Shown piece after piece: positions 45,988 through 53,565 of a stretch of 61,955 nucleotides of DNA. Origin of the DNA: an uncultured Prevotellaceae bacterium (GTDB lineage Bacteria; Bacteroidota; Bacteroidia; Bacteroidales; Bacteroidaceae); contig ONDA01000012.1 in NCBI GenBank assembly GCA_900316475.1, forward strand, positions 1 through 61,955. Reading direction: 5' to 3'. Both the position numbers and the translations under genes were made by a program. Within the stretch, counting starts at the first letter, position 1; each line of letters opens with the position of its first letter. The notes under the pieces are model-generated. The model was not told the DNA's origin, did no database searches, and saw nothing but the letters and a program-made list of their open reading frames with translations.

Positions 45988-46015
45988 TCAATTCTCAATT
46001 ATCAATTCTCAATTG
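45988..46015. repeat. AT-rich junction repeat (TCAATTCTCAATTA type)
   Basis: Two tandem 14-bp units, TCAATTCTCAATTA and TCAATTCTCAATTG, fill the gap between two FAS1 genes. Similar AT-rich runs occupy the junctions at 50021-50052, 53509-53548 and 40785-40815, always just before a start codon in this operon. They may be scars of gene shuffling or act in translation initiation. Confidence 0.6.
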
Positions 46016-46016
46016 T

Positions 46017-48257
46017 TTAATACCAGTCCTCGGTCATCGTCTGACTGTTGACAATGTCAAGGGGTACAAGTTCTACGAAGTCGAACGACCAGCCGAGGTT
46101 GGTATCGTTCACCAGGTTCTTAATACGCAGCCAATAGTCCTTACCCTGCTCGAAGCGCTGTGTGGTGATGATACGGCGGAGCATCATCGTACCGTAGCCG
46201 GTCTCAGAGCGGCAGCTGGTAGAGCCGATAATCTGGCTGGCAGCCGAATAGATATCGTCTTCGTTATACGACAGCGGGTCGGTAACCGAATTGTAGGTTC
46301 CACGCGAGAAGGAAGCCGGAGCACGCATATAGCCGCGGACGTGCATACGCTGGTCGCTCTCGACGCCGCAGTCCGACGTCTCGTCGTCGGCACGGTTTAC
46401 GATGTCCTCGTAACCGATGGTGGCGTCCTCGTAGGGATTGGCGCAGGCATCGAAGGGAATGCCGATAGCCACCATGTCTGACTGCTTCGACGAGTTGCCC
46501 AGATAGAACTGCATCAGTCCGCCACGAGCCATCGGGGGATAGATGATACGCAACTCATACTCGCCTGTCGGTACGTGAGGCAGTTTGATGGCGAAGTCGT
46601 AGACATCCCATCCCTGGAACTGGTCAGAGTTGTGTGCACGCCAGGCACCCATCACGTTGAAGCGGAGCAGCGTACCGGGGTTGTAGCAAACGATATTGTC
46701 GAAGAACGTATTCTCGAAAGCCACACGGTTGCCGTCGCCGCCACCGTTGAGAGTACTTACCTCTGCAGGTGTAGCACCACGCAAGCCATTGTTAATCAGC
46801 TCATAGAGGAAGGTCGACGAGTCGAAGCGCAGACGTTCGTGGAGGGCATCCTTGGCATTCTGGTCATACTTCAGTATGCCCTTGATGCGGTGTATATAGC
46901 CATTCAGTGTCTCCACGCTGTTTTCGCGGTCAACGGGTACACCGGCGAAAACCAGTGTGTGGTCGCCATCGTTAGGCATACCGAAGAGTCCGAGCTTTGA
47001 GGTCAGCGTGTTGTTCGTCAGGTAGCGGTTCAGCCACAGGTTCTTCGTGGTCTTGGGGTTCGTCTCCCACACCTTTAATATGGTATTGGGAAGCATGGTC
47101 TCGAAATACTCTTGCGGCTCGTAGCCGAAACAGAAGTTCCAAGACGCATCGGTGCTCTTGTTCTTCTCATAGACGATGCGGTCGATAGGCATGCCAGCGC
47201 GCAGGATGTGGTAAGCCACGAACATGTTCAGCACGTTAAACGGGTTGGTATAGTCGTCGCCCGTACTGATGCGGATACCCTTCTCGTTGACATAGTCATA
47301 CCAGGCGCCACAGTTGCCATACCATTCAGCACACTTAGCTTTCAGATCATCAAGATTATTGATGCCGGCGGCGCGGAACACGTCGTCGGTCTCGGCAAAG
47401 ACCGTCCACTTGATCATACACTCCTTAGGATAATAGAGTGAGTTACCGTCACGGTCCTCGTGCTTCTGCAGTTCGTAGGTTTTTGTCGTACCGTCAGCAT
47501 TCAGTTTCTTCTCAGCCGTCAGCTTGTCTGTGAAACCTGTAGCCTCCAATGCTGCATAGAAGATGCTGAGGTCTTTCTCGCCCTCTACACGCAGCTGGTC
47601 GTCGGTCGTACGATCAGAACGCGGAATGACACGCGAGCAGATGTGCAGAATACCGTTGATAGCCTCGATGTCGCCGTCGGTGATGGCCGAGATATCGTTG
47701 AGGCTAGTAAAGCCGATGTAATCAGGATTGTAGGCATCCTCGCCGAAGGTACCGACGCGAATGCTACGCCCCATCTTCATCGTCGTCCAGGTAGTACCCG
47801 TACCGTCGAGGTCTACCTGCATGTGCTTTTCTCCTGAGAGGTGGAAGCGTGCAATGTCATCACAGAGGGAGTCGGTCATGAGGTTCACCTTGGCCATCAC
47901 GTCGAGAGTGTTCCAGTTGGCGACCTCCGTAATGCCATTATGCTTCAACTTGTTTCTTGAGATGAGATAAGACTCATCATTGTAGAGGCTGTCGAGATAG
48001 CTGTTCACACCGCTATTCACCGGTGCGAAGCAGGTATATTCGCCATACGTTCCCATATACTTGTCGAAGCCGCCTTTCTCCAAGATGCGGTAGAAGGCAC
48101 TCAGGTCAGACCTATCGCGCAGCAGCTCAGCAATGGTCTTCTGGTCGGCAGAGAAGAGATCGGAGCCGTCGGGTTCCTCATTGCATGATGCGAGGCACAT
48201 CACCACAACACACCCGAAAGCCAACATCTTTCCTATGTTAAATATTATCTTATTCAT
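46017..48257 (-). CDS. FAS1 (fasciclin) domain lipoprotein, 2nd of three
   Basis: A 746-residue lipoprotein with lipobox CLASC. FAS1 domain 1 (about 40-205) shows FYRILEKGGFDKYMGTYGEY, TCFAPVNSGVNSYLDSLY and INGILHICSRVIP. A second FAS1-like unit (about 220-470) starts SIFYAALEATGFTDKL and contains TVFAETDDVF and LNGYIHRIKGIL. The final 250 residues form beta-rich domains, including a segment MGAWRAHNSDQFQGWDVYDF that could bind ligand. It follows SusD of pair 1 by 32 bp. The role is probably surface binding of the polysaccharide. The FAS1 assignment is by motif and overall pattern and is fairly sure. Confidence 0.85.
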   Translation of the reverse strand: MNKIIFNIGKMLAFGCVVVMCLASCNEEPDGSDLFSADQKTIAELLRDRSDLSAFYRILEKGGFDKYMGTYGEYTCFAPVNSGVNSYLDSLYNDESYLISRNKLKHNGITEVANWNTLDVMAKVNLMTDSLCDDIARFHLSGEKHMQVDLDGTGTTWTTMKMGRSIRVGTFGEDAYNPDYIGFTSLNDISAITDGDIEAINGILHICSRVIPRSDRTTDDQLRVEGEKDLSIFYAALEATGFTDKLTAEKKLNADGTTKTYELQKHEDRDGNSLYYPKECMIKWTVFAETDDVFRAAGINNLDDLKAKCAEWYGNCGAWYDYVNEKGIRISTGDDYTNPFNVLNMFVAYHILRAGMPIDRIVYEKNKSTDASWNFCFGYEPQEYFETMLPNTILKVWETNPKTTKNLWLNRYLTNNTLTSKLGLFGMPNDGDHTLVFAGVPVDRENSVETLNGYIHRIKGILKYDQNAKDALHERLRFDSSTFLYELINNGLRGATPAEVSTLNGGGDGNRVAFENTFFDNIVCYNPGTLLRFNVMGAWRAHNSDQFQGWDVYDFAIKLPHVPTGEYELRIIYPPMARGGLMQFYLGNSSKQSDMVAIGIPFDACANPYEDATIGYEDIVNRADDETSDCGVESDQRMHVRGYMRAPASFSRGTYNSVTDPLSYNEDDIYSAASQIIGSTSCRSETGYGTMMLRRIITTQRFEQGKDYWLRIKNLVNDTNLGWSFDFVELVPLDIVNSQTMTEDWY

Positions 48258-48289
48258 ATCTTTTGGTTGTGAACTTGTTCAACAATGGG

Positions 48290-50020
48290 TTATTTTCTTG
48301 AAGCCGATTTATAGACAGGGTTCTGCACGAGACTGGTATTAATCTCCACTTCATCCTGGTTGATAGGCATATAGAGATAACGCTCGTCGCGCATCTTGGC
48401 TCTCATGGAAGCAGGTACAGCATACTTACGCAGTGCCAGCTCGAAGAACACGTCGCTGTTGGCCACATAACCTTCCGTCAGTTTCTTCGTCAGGTCGGCC
48501 TGATTCGCCGTGTGGCGGTAGTTGTAGCGCATGAGGTCGAACCAGCGCTTACCCTCAAAGCACAGCTCACGGGCACGCTCTGCCAGGACGAGCTGTTCCA
48601 TCTTGTCCTTATAGGTAGAATACTTCAGCGCAAAAGAAGACTTATTGGCATCGGAGAGTGCGCGTTCGTTGACGAACTTACAGATTTCGAAAGCCTCCTC
48701 GTTACGGGTGTCGTCTTCGGCCTTGCCTCCTAAGTTGTAGAGCTGTACCAAAGCCTCTGCCTTCATCAGCATCACGTCGGTCAAGCGATAGAAAATCCAG
48801 TTCTGCTGGACATTCGAACGGGTGTCGCGCTTGGAGTCGGCCTTGTTGTTAGTGCCTGCCGATGTTGAGGCCACGAACTTACGTATGCCGAACTGCTCCA
48901 TACTGGAACTGTTGGCATCGTAGAGGAACTCATAGAGTCGCTGGTCAACAGAATTATTCCACACGCCATTACCGGTGTTGTCAACCTTTCCGAACACTGA
49001 TGATGCCTTCAGATAGCCAAAGCCGTTAGAACTGGAACTATTGTAGCGGAAATACATCTGATCGAGCCCAACATTGTTGGCACTTGAGCTGCGATACTGC
49101 AGTTCAAAGATGCTCTCATCAGCATTTTGACCTGTCTGACCGAAGAGGTCATCATACATATTATCGTAGTCAGCAAGGTAGTAGGGCTTCTCCTCGTCGT
49201 CGGCCCTGTGGCGGCGGAGGCCGCCCTGCTCATAGGCTTCCTTCTTGGCCTTGATAATCTTATCGCAACATTCCACGCAAGCCTGATAGTCGCTGGCACT
49301 GCGATTGACGGAGGCACGCCAGAGGTAGATATCGGCCAGGACAGCGTTGATACCGTCCTGATTCAGATAGCCCTTGTCGCGCCAGTCACCATAGGTAGAG
49401 CCAGAGATAGCATATCTCGATGCTTCCTTCAGGTCGTTGATACACATTGTGAGCACCTCGTCGGGAGTTGCCTGCGGGGCATTGAGGTTATCACTGCTAT
49501 TCAGGTATGCCCCAGGCGTCACAGGAATATCGTGGAACACCTTCGTCAGATAGAAATAGCAGAAGGCGCGCAGAGCCAGTACCTGTGCTTTGTTGGCATC
49601 ATAGTCGCCTCGCGTATAGTCGGGATCAACTGCAATCACACTCTCAGCTTTCTGCAGTACGAGATTACAGTAATTAATGGCTGAGTAGAACGGATACCAC
49701 GTTGTAAACGCATTCTCCGTCTCAATGTTGAGCGAGTAGATCTGCGCCAGAGCCGTCTTGTAAGCCGCCGATGCAGGCAGTGTAGCAGTAACGACGAGTT
49801 CGTCGGAACGGAAATCGCCCCAGATAATCATGTTGCGTATGGCTGTAGCGTCACGCAACTGTGCGTATGCTGCCGAGACGACCGTTTCCACCTCGCTTTT
49901 CTTCTGCCAGTAGTCTTCATCAACCGTTTTGTTGTCAGGCAGGATGACTGTGTCGACACATGCAGAAAAACCACAGATGACGCAGATTCCAGAGATGATA
50001 TTTTTTATTTTGGTAATCAT
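48290..50020 (-). CDS. SusD/RagB-like surface lipoprotein, pair 1
   Basis: A 576-residue SusD-like lipoprotein with lipobox GFSAC. Family features: DEDYWQKKSEVETVVSAAYA, YSAINYCNLVLQKAE, LRAFCYFYLTKVFHDIPV and the C-terminal LVLAERARELCFEGKRWFDL block. Length is typical. It would form the lid of the SusC encoded 35 bp upstream. It differs strongly from the pair 2 SusD, so the two pairs probably prefer different oligosaccharides. The ATG at 50020 gives the leader MITKIKNII, which shares its first four residues with two other lipoproteins of the operon. Confidence 0.94.
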   Translation of the reverse strand: MITKIKNIISGICVICGFSACVDTVILPDNKTVDEDYWQKKSEVETVVSAAYAQLRDATAIRNMIIWGDFRSDELVVTATLPASAAYKTALAQIYSLNIETENAFTTWYPFYSAINYCNLVLQKAESVIAVDPDYTRGDYDANKAQVLALRAFCYFYLTKVFHDIPVTPGAYLNSSDNLNAPQATPDEVLTMCINDLKEASRYAISGSTYGDWRDKGYLNQDGINAVLADIYLWRASVNRSASDYQACVECCDKIIKAKKEAYEQGGLRRHRADDEEKPYYLADYDNMYDDLFGQTGQNADESIFELQYRSSSANNVGLDQMYFRYNSSSSNGFGYLKASSVFGKVDNTGNGVWNNSVDQRLYEFLYDANSSSMEQFGIRKFVASTSAGTNNKADSKRDTRSNVQQNWIFYRLTDVMLMKAEALVQLYNLGGKAEDDTRNEEAFEICKFVNERALSDANKSSFALKYSTYKDKMEQLVLAERARELCFEGKRWFDLMRYNYRHTANQADLTKKLTEGYVANSDVFFELALRKYAVPASMRAKMRDERYLYMPINQDEVEINTSLVQNPVYKSASRK

Positions 50021-50055
50021 AATTTCTTATTTCTAATTACTAATTACTAATGTCG

Positions 50056-53000
50056 TTAGAATCCAAAGTTCAAGCTGGCAGTGATCATCCGCGATCTTGG
50101 CGTTGTGGCACCGTCAGAAGCCGGCGTGTATGTACCTGCGGAAATCTCAGGATCAATACCCGTGTACCTCGTCCAGCAGAAGAGATTGTTCATAGTCACG
50201 TAAGCCGTCAGTGTGTTCAGGCCGTATTTCTTGAGAGTAGTCTTAGGCACACTGTAGGAAATCTGCAGGTTGTTCAGACGCAGGAAGGAGCCGTCCTCTA
50301 CGAATCGAGAACTGACCTGGTAGTTGTAGCCTGTGCCATAGAGAGCACGGGGAATAGCCGTCACGTCGCCGTCCTTACGCCAGCGGTATGTCACCGAGGC
50401 GCACTGGTTCTGCGTGCCGTACATGCTTTCCAAGCCCATGCGTGCCGTATTGATAATCTTGTTGCCCCAACGGAAGACGAAGCGACTGACGAGTTTCCAC
50501 TGTCCATACTGGAGTGTCAGGCCGAAACCGCCCTGCATCTTCGGCAGCGAGTTGCCTAAGTACTTGATGTCGAGTTCGTTGATGGTACCGTCATGGTTCA
50601 CGTCCTCATAGAAGGCGTCACCACCCTTGAACTCATACTCTGTCTTGCCATAATAATAAGTAAGGTGCTTGGGTACGCCGGTATTGGTCATGATGACCTT
50701 GCCGTTCTCGTCGGTAGCCACCGGGAAGGTCTTACCCTCAGCAAGCTGCTGGTTAATCCAAGCCTCATAGTTCCAATCGTAGGCTTCGCCACGGGCAGCA
50801 GCCTGAGCCTGCAGCTGGAGCTGCTTGGTGTTGTAGTTCTCGAGGTATTCATAAGAATACTGGAACACGCCATTGCTGTTGTAACCGTAGATAGAGCAAA
50901 GGGGGTCGCCCACCACCACGCGGCTGAGGATAGAGCTGGAGCCACGTCTGTCGTAGCTGGGCTCGGTATTCATATTGTCAAGCACGCGCTGGTCCATCTC
51001 CAACAGTTTGTTGACGTTCTGAGCCAGGTTGAAATTAGCCGAAACCGAGAACTTCTTAATCTTGATGAACTTGTTGGCATTGAACTGCAATTCCCAGCCC
51101 TTGTTCTCCATCTCGCCCACGTTACCCCAGGCAAGCGTTGTCGAGGTGTTCCAGGTGGCCGATGTCGGAATGGGGATAGCCCTCATCAGCATGTCCTTCT
51201 TTGTCTCCTTATAGAGGTTAATGTCTACCTCGAACATGTCTTCAAGGAAGTTAATATTGAAGCCGAGGTTGTAGCCAATCTTCTTCTCAGGACGCAGGTC
51301 GTCGAGCTTCATGCCGCTCATCGCCGTATAATAGCCTGTGCCGTAACGTCCTGCACGCGAGGTGTACTGGTTGAAGTAGTTGTCGACAGATACGTTGGAA
51401 CTACCGGTGATACCCCATGAGCCACGGATGCCGAGCACCGACACATACTTGAGCAGCGGCTTGAAGAACGGCTCCTCACTGATGTTGTAACGCAACGACA
51501 CCGAGGGTGAGTAGAACCAGGGGTTCTCGGGACCGAACTTAGAGTTGCCGTCGCCACGGAGACCGAATCCGATGTTGTAACGCGACTTATAAGAGAAGTG
51601 GGCGTTGTAGACGAAGTCCTGCCAAGCCGACTTGGTTGTTACCGGCTGGTTGTCCATACCTAAGAGGCGGGCAGTGATGGTAGCATCCTCAATACCATTA
51701 GGTATGGAGTTCTGTCCGAGATACTGGTAAGTATTCTTCTGCGTGCCGGCTTCGTAGTATGCCATCATCGTCAGGTAGAAGTCCTCGTTCTTGAAGGCCG
51801 GCGTGAAGGTGAGCTTCAGGCGCGAGCCCATCTTAAACTGGTTCTGCTCCGTATTGGTAATGAAGTTATAGTCGCCGTCAGTATAGCTACCGTTCGACAG
51901 GCTACCCGGCATGAAAGTCGGCTTTGAGTAGGCATAGATGTCGAAATAGACGCGGCCGTCGAAGGTCAGGCGGTGCTTGCCGTTTTCGGTACCGAGCAGT
52001 TCATACTTGATATTGAAGTCGGGCACGATGCTGTAGGTTTTCTCCTTCTGCCACGACTTGTTGGCGTATGCCACCGGGTTGCCGATGTTGACGACGTCAA
52101 CCAGCTGTTGGGAAGTATAGTTGCCATCGTCAGGCGTGAAACCAGTTCTCACGGGGTTCATCAGGAAGAACTCGCCCGTATTGTTGTTATACTGGTCGTA
52201 ACGGTAGATGCTGGCATTGGGCGCCATGGCCAATGCCATAGCGAGCAGTGCGTTGTTCGAACCGTTGTTCTTGCTGCTGCCGTAGGTATAGTTCTTCAGG
52301 TTGTCGGTATAAGTCAGCGCGAAGTTGGTCGAGAAGCGGATGCGGTCAGACACGTTGTAGTCCAGCACGAGACGTGTGGTGAGACGGTCCAGACGCTGCT
52401 TGATGACAGTACCCAACTGGTGGTTATAGCTGGCTGAGATACGGAAGGTAGCCTTCTGACCGCCACCGGAGATGTTGAAGTTTGCCTCGTGCTGCTCACC
52501 GAACTGCGAAACGGCGTCCACCCAGTCGGTGTTCTTGTTCCAGTTGTTGGCCTCGGCCCACGATTCGGCAGGCACGTAGTTGATCTCGTTGATAGTGGAG
52601 GTTGCCGAGGAACTCTGCGTGGGGTTGTAGAACTCCTCCTTGAGCATCATGGTGTAGTTGTCACCGTTCAGCAGTTCATAGCCGGCAGGCATCCACGTTC
52701 CCGTGAACTTATAGCCCAACGTCACCTTGGGTTTACCGCGTGTACCGCGCTTGGTCGTAATCTGGATAACGCCGTTGGCACCCTGAGAGCCCCAGATGGC
52801 CGTAGCGGCGGCATCCTTCAGAACGTTGATGCTGGCGATATCGTCGACGCTGACAGCCAACATCGACGAGAACTTCTCCTCGTCCATGTTCTCGGGGTCG
52901 AAGTCGGCAGTATCGTATTCAAAAATCTTGTCGTCGACAACGATAAGAGGCTCGGCACTGCCGCTGAGGGTAGACACACCACGCAGGCGCATCGTCGTTC

Positions 53001-53508
53001 CGGCACCGAGGTTACCCGAATTGTTGACGATGTCGAGACCGGCAATCTCACCCTGCAGCGCTTCGTCGGCGGAGGTGAAGGCCATACCCTCGATATTCTC
53101 CATGTTCATCGTCTGCTGCGAGACGGTAATCTCGCGCTTGTCGATGTTCAGACCGCCGGAATTGGTTCGGCGTCCCTTGACAGTGACCTCCTTCAGCGTG
53201 GTCTTGTCGTCTTCCATCTTGATTTTGAAGGTCTTCTGTGTTCCGATAGTCAGCGTCTTGGTCTTGCTGCCTACATAGGAGACGACGAGTTTGTTCTTCG
53301 GATTGGCAATCTTCATCGAGAAGTTACCCATCATATCAGTCTGTGTTGCATTGACGATACGGTTATTGCCGTCTCGCTCCGTTACATTGGCCATCATGAC
53401 CGGACCCATAGCGTCCTCCACCGTACCTGATATGACCGTTCCCTGTGCCATCATCGTCTGGGCAATGACAGCAAACAGGAGTGTCAATAGGATTTTATAT
53501 TTTGACAT
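50056..53508 (-). CDS. SusC-like TonB-dependent outer-membrane transporter, pair 1
   Basis: An 1150-residue SusC/RagA-type porin. Signal peptide about 1-21; CarboxypepD_reg-like domain (about 25-105: VISGTVEDAMGPVMMANV); plug domain (about 110-260) with MRLRGVSTLSGSAEPLIVVDD and INVLKDAAATAIWGSQGANGV. A large beta-barrel follows and ends ITASLNFGF, the expected terminal aromatic motif. It is the second gene of the operon, 57 bp after the first FAS1 gene and 35 bp before SusD. It would import xylan oligosaccharides using TonB energy; the TonB/ExbBD genes are elsewhere. Confidence 0.95.
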   Translation of the reverse strand: MSKYKILLTLLFAVIAQTMMAQGTVISGTVEDAMGPVMMANVTERDGNNRIVNATQTDMMGNFSMKIANPKNKLVVSYVGSKTKTLTIGTQKTFKIKMEDDKTTLKEVTVKGRRTNSGGLNIDKREITVSQQTMNMENIEGMAFTSADEALQGEIAGLDIVNNSGNLGAGTTMRLRGVSTLSGSAEPLIVVDDKIFEYDTADFDPENMDEEKFSSMLAVSVDDIASINVLKDAAATAIWGSQGANGVIQITTKRGTRGKPKVTLGYKFTGTWMPAGYELLNGDNYTMMLKEEFYNPTQSSSATSTINEINYVPAESWAEANNWNKNTDWVDAVSQFGEQHEANFNISGGGQKATFRISASYNHQLGTVIKQRLDRLTTRLVLDYNVSDRIRFSTNFALTYTDNLKNYTYGSSKNNGSNNALLAMALAMAPNASIYRYDQYNNNTGEFFLMNPVRTGFTPDDGNYTSQQLVDVVNIGNPVAYANKSWQKEKTYSIVPDFNIKYELLGTENGKHRLTFDGRVYFDIYAYSKPTFMPGSLSNGSYTDGDYNFITNTEQNQFKMGSRLKLTFTPAFKNEDFYLTMMAYYEAGTQKNTYQYLGQNSIPNGIEDATITARLLGMDNQPVTTKSAWQDFVYNAHFSYKSRYNIGFGLRGDGNSKFGPENPWFYSPSVSLRYNISEEPFFKPLLKYVSVLGIRGSWGITGSSNVSVDNYFNQYTSRAGRYGTGYYTAMSGMKLDDLRPEKKIGYNLGFNINFLEDMFEVDINLYKETKKDMLMRAIPIPTSATWNTSTTLAWGNVGEMENKGWELQFNANKFIKIKKFSVSANFNLAQNVNKLLEMDQRVLDNMNTEPSYDRRGSSSILSRVVVGDPLCSIYGYNSNGVFQYSYEYLENYNTKQLQLQAQAAARGEAYDWNYEAWINQQLAEGKTFPVATDENGKVIMTNTGVPKHLTYYYGKTEYEFKGGDAFYEDVNHDGTINELDIKYLGNSLPKMQGGFGLTLQYGQWKLVSRFVFRWGNKIINTARMGLESMYGTQNQCASVTYRWRKDGDVTAIPRALYGTGYNYQVSSRFVEDGSFLRLNNLQISYSVPKTTLKKYGLNTLTAYVTMNNLFCWTRYTGIDPEISAGTYTPASDGATTPRSRMITASLNFGF

Positions 53509-53565
53509 ATATTCTCAATTCTTAATTATTCACTTTTCACTTTTCATTAGGGCAAAGCCCGCTTG

